Positions 1 to 6,956 of a stretch of 13,034 bases of DNA are shown in pieces (positions within the stretch are counted from its first letter, which is position 1; the number at the start of each line of letters is the position of its first letter). The notes beneath the pieces are model-generated. The model ran no database searches. It had not been told where the DNA came from and saw only the letters and a list, made by a program, of their open reading frames with translations. Source of the stretch: an uncultured Alphaproteobacteria bacterium (GTDB lineage: Bacteria; Pseudomonadota; Alphaproteobacteria; CAAHEQ01; UBA3637); NCBI GenBank assembly GCA_934216505.1, contig CAKQBW010000020.1, positions 1 to 13,034 on the forward strand, given 5' to 3'. Position numbers and translations under genes: made by a program.

Positions 1-952
1 GACGACGATCATATTCAATCAACCCATTTTGTAAAGCCTGAGTTGCTGCCTTTTGCAAATCTGGTTGCAAGGAAGTGCGTATTGTCAAGCCCCCCAAATT
101 GATGGAATCATTGCCATATTTATCCACCACAAAGCGACGCACCTCCTCGGCAAAATACTTCCCTTCAGCCAAAGACTTTGCCTGACCCGGCGTCATGTGA
201 ATAGGTTGATTGATCGCCTCTAAGGCTTGGGCTTGGGTAATATAGCCATCCTCCACCATGCGGGACAACACCCAATCTCGCCGTTCTTTGGCAGCCTTTG
301 CATGGCGCACAGGGTGATAATTGTTGGGGGCTTTGGGCAACGCCGCCAAAAACGCCATCTCGTCCAAAGTCAATTCATTCATAGATTTGTCAAAATAAGT
401 CATCGCCGCACTGGCCACCCCATAAGCCCCTTGCCCCAAATAAATCTCATTCAAATACAATTCCAAAATATGGTCTTTTGTAAAAGCCCGTTCCATGCGA
501 CGGGCCATAATCGCCTCTTTAATCTTGCGGGACAAAGACCTTTCCGAAGACAACAACATATTCTTGGCGACTTGCTGGGTAATGGTGGAAGCCCCCATCG
601 GCCGTTTGCCTGACCCAAAAGATTTGACATTATTGATCACCGCCCGTGCAATCCCCGTAAAATCAATTCCCCCATGAGTATAAAAATTTTTGTCTTCCGC
701 CGCCAAAAAGGCATTTTTTAACAAATCAGGTACCTTATCCACAGGCACAAAAGACCTTTTTTCCTGAGCATACTCCATCAACAAAGACCCGTCTTCCGCA
801 TAAAGGCGTGTTGTAATCGGGGGACGATATTCTTCCAACTGACGATAATCAGGCAATCCCACCGAGTAATGGAATATCACCAAAAAAGCCACGATAGCCA
901 TTGAAATACATGCGAAAAAAAAGAGGCTCACCAAAGTGGATAAAAAACGCAT
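1..952 (-). CDS. Penicillin-binding protein 1A (class A, bifunctional), N-terminal part, cut by the window edge
   Basis: Bifunctional peptidoglycan synthase that polymerises lipid II (glycosyltransferase) and crosslinks peptides (transpeptidase) in the periplasm, anchored in the inner membrane. The 317 codons present start with a membrane anchor (about residues 5-27). The GT51 glycosyltransferase domain follows: EDKNFYTHGG with the likely catalytic Glu86, GASTITQQ at 120-127, RKIKEAIMARRME near 142-154, LYLNEIYLGQGAYG near 165-178, and LAALPKAPNNYHP near 202-214. The transpeptidase domain lies beyond position 1, so the gene is incomplete only because of the window. The ATG at 952 has an AAGGAAG Shine-Dalgarno a few bases upstream. 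It is transcribed in the same direction as the lipoprotein and CarD genes but has its own possible promoter in the 80-nt gap. The family call is secure. The exact paralogue (mrcA/ponA type) is inferred from general similarity. Confidence 0.95.
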   Translation of the reverse strand, partial: MRFLSTLVSLFFFACISMAIVAFLVIFHYSVGLPDYRQLEEYRPPITTRLYAEDGSLLMEYAQEKRSFVPVDKVPDLLKNAFLAAEDKNFYTHGGIDFTGIARAVINNVKSFGSGKRPMGASTITQQVAKNMLLSSERSLSRKIKEAIMARRMERAFTKDHILELYLNEIYLGQGAYGVASAAMTYFDKSMNELTLDEMAFLAALPKAPNNYHPVRHAKAAKERRDWVLSRMVEDGYITQAQALEAINQPIHMTPGQAKSLAEGKYFAEEVRRFVVDKYGNDSINLGGLTIRTSLQPDLQKAATQALQNGLIEYDRR

Positions 953-980
953 TTATTCTTCCTTTATTTTGAATAGAGTT

Positions 981-1009
981 ATTTTAAAAAATTTTACCCT
1001 AAAATACAA
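981..1009 (-). promoter_or_regulatory. Possible sigma-70 promoter of the PBP1A gene
   Basis: On the minus strand there is a TTGTAT box at 1004-1009, a 17-nt spacer, and a TAAAAT box at 981-986, upstream of the PBP1A start at 952. The region is extremely AT-rich, so a chance match is quite possible. No terminator separates it from the lipoprotein gene, so readthrough from the CarD promoter may also supply expression. Confidence 0.3.
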
Positions 1010-1032
1010 CAAAAAAATACGACATTACTTAT

Positions 1033-1311
1033 TTATTGACATTTATAATAAGCTGTCGTGGGATAAAACAAACAACACGAAAAAGCCTCTTTTCTTTCAA
1101 AAACAGCCGTTTGTTTGTTTTTTTGACACACGGACTGCGCCAACTGTTGTACCGAATCAAGTTGATGCCAAAAAGGATTATAACATACAGCGGGCGCATC
1201 GGTCTTTGATTGTCCCACTGTGCCAACCAAACCAGCCTCTCTACGTGCATCAACAAAAGGCGTACAACCTGACAAAATCAGCACCCCACCGCAAATCAAC
1301 AAAAAGCGCAT
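1033..1311 (-). CDS. Small cysteine-containing lipoprotein
   Basis: A 92-residue protein with a short lipoprotein signal peptide: MRFLL, a hydrophobic core, and the lipobox L13-S14-G15-C16. Cys16 would be lipidated and the mature 77-residue domain would sit in the cell envelope. The mature part carries five cysteines (43, 62, 79, 80, 91) and the segments DARREAG and AVCYNPFW. I recognise these as typical of a small uncharacterised alphaproteobacterial lipoprotein group, from memory rather than a search. A GGGGGAAGG Shine-Dalgarno precedes the ATG. It starts 18 nt after the CarD stop codon and is probably cotranscribed with it. Function unknown. The overlapping open frames on both strands are shadows: this frame alone has the signal peptide, lipobox and ribosome binding site. 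Confidence 0.8.
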   Translation of the reverse strand: MRFLLICGGVLILSGCTPFVDARREAGLVGTVGQSKTDAPAVCYNPFWHQLDSVQQLAQSVCQKNKQTAVFERKEAFSCCLFYPTTAYYKCQ

Positions 1312-1329
1312 CCTTCCCCCTTAACAAGA

Positions 1330-1851
1330 TTACACCGAAACCGTTTCCGTAGAATCTGTATTTTGCAAAATAGCCTTTAATTGAGCTACTGCTTCGGTCT
1401 CGGTAATTTGTTGAACAACCGCATATTCGGGAGCCAAGCGGGAAAGAGCTGTTTCAAAAAAATTCCGTTCACTCCCATTTTGAGTAGTGGAAAGTTCAGG
1501 ATCCTTATATAACTCACGCAAAACTTGCGCCAACGCAATCGGATCCCCCGAATGAATTTTATCTTTATACTCAGCACTGCGTTTCGCCCACACCGCATTT
1601 TTGGGCTTTTTCTTGGTCTTTAAAGTTTCCACAACCGATTCCATCACAGCGGGGGAAACAACAGACCTCAAGCCATTTGTAATTGCTTTATCAATAGGAA
1701 TCATAATCTTGGAATTTTTTTCAAATTGGACAGTAAAACATTCCTGTTCTTTTCCGCCAAAATTTTCCGTTCGTCGCTCACTCACTCGCCCAACCCCACG
1801 CGCAGGATAAACAACAAAATCGCCAGGATTGAAAGTATATTCTTTAGTCAT
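1330..1851 (-). CDS. CarD/CdnL-family RNA polymerase-binding transcription regulator
   Basis: A 173-residue protein of the CarD_CdnL_TRCF family. These proteins bind the RNA polymerase beta subunit through an N-terminal Tudor-like domain, and promoter DNA through a C-terminal helical domain, to stabilise open complexes, notably at rRNA and growth-related promoters. The N-terminal domain opens with FNPGDFVVYPARGVGRV (residues 7-23). The helical domain covers about 60-165 and includes AVWAKRSAEYKDKIHSGD with the conserved tryptophan at 88. The open frame extends 22 codons further upstream, but the ATG at 1851 is preferred. It has an AAGGAA Shine-Dalgarno at good spacing, gives the usual family N-terminus, and the extension would overlap the putative promoter. 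The final dozen residues (TDSTETVSV) are a non-conserved polar tail. It is first in a probable two-gene unit with the lipoprotein. Confidence 0.93.
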   Translation of the reverse strand: MTKEYTFNPGDFVVYPARGVGRVSERRTENFGGKEQECFTVQFEKNSKIMIPIDKAITNGLRSVVSPAVMESVVETLKTKKKPKNAVWAKRSAEYKDKIHSGDPIALAQVLRELYKDPELSTTQNGSERNFFETALSRLAPEYAVVQQITETEAVAQLKAILQNTDSTETVSV

Positions 1852-1887
1852 CTTTTTCCTTTCGTTTTGCGTCCTCAAGACAGTTTT

Positions 1888-1916
1888 ACTATACCACATT
1901 TTTATTCTTTTTTCCA
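1888..1916 (-). promoter_or_regulatory. Probable extended -10 promoter of the CarD gene
   Basis: Minus-strand TATAGT at 1888-1893 is preceded by TGG, forming an extended -10 element. A weak -35 match, TGGAAA (1911-1916), lies 17 nt further upstream. A start near 1881 would give a leader of about 30 nt before the ATG at 1851. Confidence 0.5.
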
Positions 1917-1963
1917 CAAAAAAATGATTTTTTTAAATTTATTTTTTTCCCCCGAGAAAAAAC

Positions 1964-1992
1964 TTGCTTTTTAATTCAAAATTTGCTACTAT
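1964..1992 (+). promoter_or_regulatory. Promoter of the CAT-anticodon tRNA gene
   Basis: TTGCTT (1964-1969), a 17-nt spacer and TACTAT (1987-1992) lie directly upstream of the tRNA. Initiation about 7 nt past the -10 would fall at roughly 1999, leaving only a few leader bases before the mature 5' end at 2003. It is arranged back-to-back with the CarD promoter. Confidence 0.65.
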
Positions 1993-2002
1993 TAATTTCA
2001 CT

Positions 2003-2079
2003 GGGTCTGTAGCTCAGTTGGTTAGAGCTGCCCGCTCATAACGGGCTGGTCGGGGGTTCGAGTCCCTCCGGACCTACCA
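2003..2079 (+). tRNA. tRNA with CAT anticodon (elongator Met or Ile2)
   Basis: A complete 77-nt cloverleaf with encoded CCA at 2077-2079. The acceptor stem 2003-2009/2069-2075 pairs with two G-U wobbles, one at the terminal pair. The D stem is GCTC/GAGC (2012-2015/2025-2028). The anticodon stem is GCCCG/CGGGC (2030-2034/2042-2046) with loop CTCATAA, so the anticodon is CAT (2037-2039). The variable loop is TGGTC, and the T arm is GGGGG/CCCTC with loop TTCGAGT. It is not an initiator: the 1-72 pair is G-U rather than a C/A mismatch, and the three G-C pairs typical of initiators (29-31 GGG) are absent. Elongator Met and lysidine-modified Ile2 share this anticodon. The TGGTC variable loop resembles Ile2, but I cannot decide by eye. 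Confidence 0.93.
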
Positions 2080-2081
2080 TT

Positions 2082-2113
2082 AAAAGAGGAGGAAGAAACA
2101 CCTCCTCTTTTTT
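2082..2113 (+). terminator. Strong intrinsic terminator after the tRNA
   Basis: AAAAGAGGAGG (2082-2092) pairs perfectly with CCTCCTCTTTT (2101-2111) around an 8-nt loop and runs into a T tract. It starts three bases after the tRNA CCA end. Confidence 0.92.
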
Positions 2114-2215
2114 GTATTTTAAAACCCACCCCAAGCCCAAAGTTTGCGAGCGTTCTGACAGTTTTTTTCATCCAATCCCGAGAACACTTTTGATGATTAT
2201 AGGGGAGACAATAAG

Positions 2216-2470
2216 TTAAGACTTTTGAAACGAACTAAAATCCGATAACTGGAGATATGCAATGATACCTAATATCAAATTTAACACATTATCAAAACAA
2301 GAAATGTCAGCAGAATTTTCAAATAAAGCACCGGGGGTAAGTATATTGCTATGTTTGAAGCTACAATATTTACTATAAAAATAGTTGAAATCGTCTTTGT
2401 CATCAAAAGGAAGATTTGTCCTAAATTCTTTTATAATTTTCAATTTGTCTTCATTTGGCCAGTTAATCAT
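2216..2470 (-). CDS. Hypothetical 84-residue protein
   Basis: Family not recognised. The protein is acidic at its N-terminus (INWPNEDKLKIIKEF), then has FNYFYSKYCSFKHSN near residues 28-42 and a hydrophobic C-terminal helix (VLNLILGIIAYLQL, about 62-75). The Y-S-K-Y-C-S-F-K-H string is reminiscent of the end of some HEPN-like or DUF5677-type helical proteins. That is only an impression, and this could be the surviving C-terminal part of a longer gene. Signals support expression: a near-consensus promoter (2496-2524) and a GGAG Shine-Dalgarno 8 nt before the ATG. It sits alone between the tRNA terminator and the restriction-modification operon and is transcribed toward the tRNA. Confidence 0.5.
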   Translation of the reverse strand: MINWPNEDKLKIIKEFRTNLPFDDKDDFNYFYSKYCSFKHSNILTPGALFENSADISCFDNVLNLILGIIAYLQLSDFSSFQKS

Positions 2471-2891
2471 TGATATTTCTCCAAAAATTTTCGGTATTAT
2501 ACGGGCATTATATCAAAAATGCAAGATTTCACATATTTCACTGGACTTTTTTTTCGTTCCAAACATTCATTGTGTTGTAACGAAAGGAAGTACTATGAAA
2601 ATACGTAAGTATGAGAATATCACCCCAGCAATCGGACAAACTTTACGATGATTTATTACCACGTCGGCCGGATTTTGACACATATTGAAACTCAACTGAA
2701 GCAGGCTTACGGCAATCCTCTCCCTATAAAACAGGCACAAAATCTGACTCACATGCAGCACAAATTAGAAAAATGGTCGCACGCTATAAACAAATGAAAG
2801 CGAGATATTTTAATCATCAAGAATGAGACAGACTCTTCTCTATCATAGGTTTGGCTAAACGTGCGTAATGTTTGGTAATTGAGACTTTCAT
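2471..2891. other. Gene-poor junction with very short reading frames
   Basis: Beyond the 84-residue ORF promoter there is no convincing gene. On the plus strand, an 18-codon frame (2595-2651, MKIRKYENITPAIGQTLR) follows an AAAGGAAG ribosome binding site. It overlaps by ATGA a 49-codon frame (2648-2797, starting MIYYHVGRILTHIETQL). A third plus frame (2611-2688, MRISPQQSDKLYDDLL...) ends early, and its reading frame continues open to about 2826. On the minus strand, a 24-codon frame (2817-2891, MKVSITKHYARLAKPM...) starts directly after the phosphatase remnant's stop codon (TAG-ATG). The crowding of short frames suggests decayed genes, but I recognise no parent family. No terminator for the restriction-modification operon is visible here. 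Confidence 0.35.
2496..2524 (-). promoter_or_regulatory. Near-consensus promoter of the 84-residue ORF
   Basis: Minus-strand TTGCAT (2519-2524), exactly 17 nt, then a perfect TATAAT (2496-2501). A start near 2489 leaves a leader of about 18 nt that still contains the GGAG ribosome binding site. A second overlapping TATAAT lies inside the spacer. Confidence 0.65.
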
Positions 2892-3080
2892 CTAACGGAA
2901 CACATCCGCCGCCCGATAATCCAGCGCCTCATGCACCATTTCATTATACCCCTCTGTCGCGGCAGAAGCGATTTCAAACTTATTCGTCAGGCCTTTTTCA
3001 GCGACCATTTGTTTCATCACAAACTCCGCCATTGGCGACCGACAAATATTACCCAGACATACAAATAGAATTCTAATCAT
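2892..3080 (-). pseudogene. Truncated low-molecular-weight protein tyrosine phosphatase
   Basis: The N-terminus is a textbook LMW-PTP: IRILFVCLGNICRSPMAEF, with the phosphate-binding C-x5-R loop (Cys8 to Arg14) followed by Ser. It stays family-like through KFEIASAAT (about residue 42). The remaining 20 residues (from EGYNEMVHEAL to DVFR) do not resemble the family. The protein ends at 62 residues, against about 150 for the family. The C-terminal part, with the DP general-acid motif, is missing, so it should not be active. It starts 9 nt after the metallopeptidase stop, with a GGGA ribosome binding site overlapping that stop, and looks cotranscribed. A 3' deletion that fused the stub to unrelated DNA is the simplest reading. 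The missing half is not elsewhere in the window. Confidence 0.75.
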
Positions 3081-3089
3081 TAGACATCC

Positions 3090-3773
3090 CTAATAACTTA
3101 ATAATTTTAACTCCATTTTCTCTTTTATCTTTTCCCAGTTAGGCATCTTAAGAGAAAGAAGATTATAAAATTCATCTGTATGATTTGGGTAATATGCATG
3201 ACAAAGCTCATGATAAATAACATAATCAATAGATTGTTTACTAGCTTTAATTAAAGCTGGATTAAGAACAATTTCATGTTTTTTTAAATAACTGCCCCAG
3301 CGCTTATTAAGTTTTCTTATCTTTAATTTTGGCATCTTTAAATCAGGAAATGCTTTCATGCAAAAATTCAGACGTTCATTAAAAATAGTTTCACCACGCC
3401 TTATAAACCAATTTTGTAAAGCATGATTAATTTCATCCAATTTTTGCGGTGAGGGAGTTAAAATATAAATTTTATTGTTTAGAACCTTTATAATATTGCG
3501 CAATGGTGATTTCTCAATAATGACCTGATATTGACGTCCTAAATATAGCGCCGAACTACCAGATTCATAGACTTTATCTTCGGGCATATTGAACTGTTTA
3601 AAATAATTTAATTGTTTTTCAATCCAGGTTGTCTTCCGCTTAATAAAATCTTTAATTTCAAAATCTTTTGCTTGTTCTGGTGATTTCACTAAAACACTAA
3701 AATTAGGATAAACTTCCACTGCTAGAGATTTGCGCTTTTCTTTAACAACCTTAATGTTATCCATATCAATCAT
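3090..3773 (-). CDS. YgjP-family M48-type metallopeptidase of the restriction-modification operon
   Basis: A 227-residue, probably zinc-dependent protein of the YgjP/DUF45 family. The metal site is H188-E-L-C-H192, with a likely third ligand at His198 in PNHTDEFYNLL, the family's usual arrangement. The other hallmark, RWGSYLKKHEIVLNPALI (158-175), is also intact, and length is normal. No signal peptide or membrane helix, so it should be cytoplasmic. The ATG directly abuts the hsdR stop (TAG-ATG). An AAGGA in the end of hsdR could serve as ribosome binding site, 10 nt away. A second in-frame ATG three codons later is less well placed. Genes of this family often sit next to hsdR in type I loci, which fits, but their role there is not established to my knowledge and the substrate is unknown. 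Confidence 0.88.
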   Translation of the reverse strand: MIDMDNIKVVKEKRKSLAVEVYPNFSVLVKSPEQAKDFEIKDFIKRKTTWIEKQLNYFKQFNMPEDKVYESGSSALYLGRQYQVIIEKSPLRNIIKVLNNKIYILTPSPQKLDEINHALQNWFIRRGETIFNERLNFCMKAFPDLKMPKLKIRKLNKRWGSYLKKHEIVLNPALIKASKQSIDYVIYHELCHAYYPNHTDEFYNLLSLKMPNWEKIKEKMELKLLSY

Positions 3774-6700
3774 CTAGAGCATATCCTTATTTTGAACCGC
3801 AATATTCCAAGCAGTTTCTGTAATTTGTTCAATTGTATCTGCAGACAATTTTTCGTCTACTTCATCAAACAAATAATCTTCCAGCTCATTAAAGATCTTT
3901 CTTTTTACATTCAAATTATTTTGGAAATCTACCACTTTTGAAGATTTTATTAAGCCAACGATATGTTCAATAATTTGTGTATAAGCACCTCCCGTTGTTT
4001 TAAAGAACTTTTTGATATTGCGATAGAACGGATGATAAACCTTTGCGAAACGCATTTTTTCAGGAATATCATTATCTTCATAATCACTCACTTTTTTTTG
4101 TATTTCTTTTGCCTGACTTAGTAGAGAGGCCAAATCTTCTTTTTTTGCAATTTTCAAGTCATTTAGAAGCTTTTCAATAAATTCACTGAATTTCCCATAA
4201 AAGACTTCATCTTGAAGTTCATAGCGTTCTCTTAAAACTTTTCTTGTTTGTGCTAAAATAGCATCAGCTTTAGATTTATCCGATAATCCATTGTTTTCAT
4301 CTTCAATATACTGATTAAACTCATGCATATCAGACAAACTAATTTCTTTAGACAACACCTCAACATCGCCTGCGCTGACATATTTATCCAGTAATTTCAT
4401 AATTTGGTCTTTATATTTTGAAAAATCGACCTTTTCCGCCAGCACAAGTTGGGTTGTTTTTTTGATTTCAACAAAACGTTTTAGATCTTTTTTGTAAATC
4501 TCTAAGGTATTTTGATCCATTTTATCATGGAAATCATACAAAGAGTAACAAACAGAAAATTGTTTAATGAATTTATTAACATCATCATAGAAGGCCTCTT
4601 TTTCCTTTTCATGAGCTTTATCAGCTAAAAATTCTACATAGGCATTGCTATTATTAATGTCAGTAACATTTTTTAACACATCGTGTAGACGTGTGTATAT
4701 ATTCTTCAAAAGTGCAATTTGGCTTTCTGTATCCAATAAAGCATTTTCAATATCTTCAGGAGCATAGTTTGAAAACAGTTCCAATGCATTTTTTAGGTTT
4801 TTTGCGTTTTTAGAATAATCTACAATTAAGCCTGCTGTTTTACTTTGTTTATTTGCATCACCATCAAAAACTCGGTTAACACGAGCAATTGCTTGTAATA
4901 AATTATGATCTTTAAGCTGCTTAGCCAAATATAAAACAGTATCTCGTGGAGCGTCAAACCCTGTCAAAAGTTTGTCCACAACAATAAGCAGTTCACATCC
5001 TTCTGGATTTTTCTTATAGTCCTGAATAATTTGTTTTTCTCTGCTGTCCAAAGAGCCATATTTGTGTTTTTGTTCGGCCATATATTCAGTTACCAGCTTC
5101 TTATGGGTTGAGTTAACATCATCTTTACCTTCCTCGGCTAATGTATCAGATATAACGACTTCTGCGTTGATATCCCCCAACATTTCCAGCGCTTTTTTAA
5201 ACATAACAGCCGCGTACTTACTTGGGCCAACCAACTGTCCTTTTAGACCAGTATTCTTAAAGTTTTTCAAGAAGTGATCATTTACATCTAAAGCAATCAT
5301 TTCAATACGTTGCGATGTTTCCTCCAGAACTGAAGAGGAAATACATTTTTTAGCAAAATCTTTACGTTCACTTTCCGAAAATCTTGAGGCTAATCGTTCA
5401 TAAAATTTATCTGCAATTTTATCAATTTTTTGATCAACAAAGCGACCTTGATAAATAAGAGGTAATACAGCCCCGTCTTTTTCAGCTTCTGAAATTGTGT
5501 ATTCATCAATTAACCCGCCAAACTTTTGAATTGATTGTGATTTAGAAATAACTTTTCCTTCTAATCGCGCAGGAACCTTTTTCATTAAAGGCGTTCCTGT
5601 AAATGCAATTTGGCAGGCCCTTGGCAACATTTTGTTCATCATTGCATTGGCATCACCGCCTTGAGTTCGGTGTGCTTCGTCAATTAAAACAAATATATTG
5701 TTATCTTCATCTACAAAATTAGTGGGTTTGTCAAATTTATGTACTAAAGTTGTGATAACATCCAAAGTTTTAGATTTAATCTTATCCACCAAATCAGAGC
5801 AAGACATTGCTTGTTGAACACCTGTTTTAATATTACAAGCGGCAAAAGTATCACGAATTTGAATGTCTAAATCTATTCTGTCGGTTACCACAATAACACG
5901 TGGATTGGTAATTGTTTCAATTAAGTTTTTAACTAACATCACCATAGTAAGGGATTTACCACTTCCCTGGGTATGCCAAATCAAGCCTCCACGTCTTTTA
6001 CCCTTTTCATTCATTGTTTGAATTTTGGCGATTGTCTTTTTAATGGCAAAATACTGTTGATAGCGTGTGATTTTCTTTATACCATTGTCATAAATGATGA
6101 AATTGCGGACCAAATCCAGTAATCTTTCGGGCTTTAATAAACTATAAATACCATAATCTTGCGCAGTTAAAGTTTGTTTTTGCGCTTGCTTATAAGAGCT
6201 CCGCAACAAATCTTCCCCTATTTGAGACACAGTTTTCGCATCGACAGGCTTATTGACACTTTCCAACACATTTTTTTCATAATCCTTTGGATCTTCCTTT
6301 TCTTTCCAAACAGAATAGAACTCAAATGGAGTTAACATAGTTCCATATTTAATTTGGTTAACATTGGTTGCAATCAAGATTTGTGGAAACAAAAAGAACT
6401 TTGGTGTTTGGGAGTATTTCTGGTTACGTATCATCTGTGTAATAGCTTCATCCACAGAAACAGAGGCCTTTTTGTTTTCAATAACCGCAAAGGGAATACC
6501 ATTAACAAACAAAACAATATCCGGTCTGCGATTTTGATCTTCTTCCAGTTCAAACTCTGCTACTACATGAAAGACATTATTACTTAGCTCTTTCCAATCA
6601 ATAAATTTAAGCTGTGGAGAAGTACGTTTTCCATCAATAATCTCAGAAACAGCACGTCCCCCCAACAAATCAGAAAACACATCTTCCGAGGCTTTAACTA

Positions 6701-6956
6701 CGCCATCATCCAGTTTAATTTTTTCCAATGCAAACAAGGCTTCATCAATACTTTTATCAGATATTTCTGATGGATTAATTTTACGTAGGGCTTGATGTGC
6801 AATATCACGCAAGATATATTGATTTTTCCCATCACGATGAGTTTCTACCTCATGACGTGGAATATAGGTATATCCCAAGTTAATCAACTGCAAAATCGCA
6901 GGGATTTGAGAACTGCTAGCTTCATCAAAATCTGGAAGAATGTATTGTTGTGTCAT
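3774..6956 (-). CDS. hsdR: Type I restriction enzyme R subunit (HsdR)
   Basis: Motor and nuclease subunit of the type I complex. With HsdM and HsdS it translocates DNA using ATP and cuts unmethylated DNA far from the recognition site. The 1060 residues match the family length. The N-terminal PD-(D/E)xK nuclease shows RRPD (Asp146) and E160-N-K162. The SF2 translocase follows with Walker A HTQGSGKS (328-335), DEAH box LIDEAHR (424-430), FTGTP (452-456), motif V LLTGFDAP (663-670) and motif VI QAIARVNRVF (688-697). A charged helical C-terminal region completes it. All catalytic motifs look intact. The start overlaps the upstream gene's stop by ATGA, with AAAGG 8 nt before it, so translation is coupled. 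The stop abuts the metallopeptidase start. Confidence 0.97.
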   Translation of the reverse strand: MTQQYILPDFDEASSSQIPAILQLINLGYTYIPRHEVETHRDGKNQYILRDIAHQALRKINPSEISDKSIDEALFALEKIKLDDGVVKASEDVFSDLLGGRAVSEIIDGKRTSPQLKFIDWKELSNNVFHVVAEFELEEDQNRRPDIVLFVNGIPFAVIENKKASVSVDEAITQMIRNQKYSQTPKFFLFPQILIATNVNQIKYGTMLTPFEFYSVWKEKEDPKDYEKNVLESVNKPVDAKTVSQIGEDLLRSSYKQAQKQTLTAQDYGIYSLLKPERLLDLVRNFIIYDNGIKKITRYQQYFAIKKTIAKIQTMNEKGKRRGGLIWHTQGSGKSLTMVMLVKNLIETITNPRVIVVTDRIDLDIQIRDTFAACNIKTGVQQAMSCSDLVDKIKSKTLDVITTLVHKFDKPTNFVDEDNNIFVLIDEAHRTQGGDANAMMNKMLPRACQIAFTGTPLMKKVPARLEGKVISKSQSIQKFGGLIDEYTISEAEKDGAVLPLIYQGRFVDQKIDKIADKFYERLASRFSESERKDFAKKCISSSVLEETSQRIEMIALDVNDHFLKNFKNTGLKGQLVGPSKYAAVMFKKALEMLGDINAEVVISDTLAEEGKDDVNSTHKKLVTEYMAEQKHKYGSLDSREKQIIQDYKKNPEGCELLIVVDKLLTGFDAPRDTVLYLAKQLKDHNLLQAIARVNRVFDGDANKQSKTAGLIVDYSKNAKNLKNALELFSNYAPEDIENALLDTESQIALLKNIYTRLHDVLKNVTDINNSNAYVEFLADKAHEKEKEAFYDDVNKFIKQFSVCYSLYDFHDKMDQNTLEIYKKDLKRFVEIKKTTQLVLAEKVDFSKYKDQIMKLLDKYVSAGDVEVLSKEISLSDMHEFNQYIEDENNGLSDKSKADAILAQTRKVLRERYELQDEVFYGKFSEFIEKLLNDLKIAKKEDLASLLSQAKEIQKKVSDYEDNDIPEKMRFAKVYHPFYRNIKKFFKTTGGAYTQIIEHIVGLIKSSKVVDFQNNLNVKRKIFNELEDYLFDEVDEKLSADTIEQITETAWNIAVQNKDML

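Noticed and set aside
227..677. Plus-strand open frames of 128 and 60 codons
   Set aside because: They lie antisense to the glycosyltransferase domain of PBP1A, whose motifs are all intact on the minus strand.
936..1352. Plus-strand frame of 138 codons and a minus-strand frame of 75 codons over the lipoprotein
   Set aside because: The lipoprotein frame has a lipobox, signal peptide and ribosome binding site. The other frames have low-complexity, family-less translations and no good start signals.
1330..1917. 22-codon N-terminal extension of CarD
   Set aside because: The family begins at the ATG at 1851 with its own Shine-Dalgarno, and the extension would overlap the likely promoter.
2003..2079. 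The tRNA as an integration site (att) for the restriction-modification island
   Set aside because: I found no second copy of the tRNA 3' end in the window and no integrase gene.
2003..2079. Initiator tRNA-fMet
   Set aside because: It lacks the C1/A72 mismatch and the three consecutive G-C pairs in the anticodon stem that define bacterial initiators.
2567..2761. Minus-strand frame of 64 codons
   Set aside because: No ribosome binding site and no recognisable sequence. It overlaps equally weak plus-strand frames.
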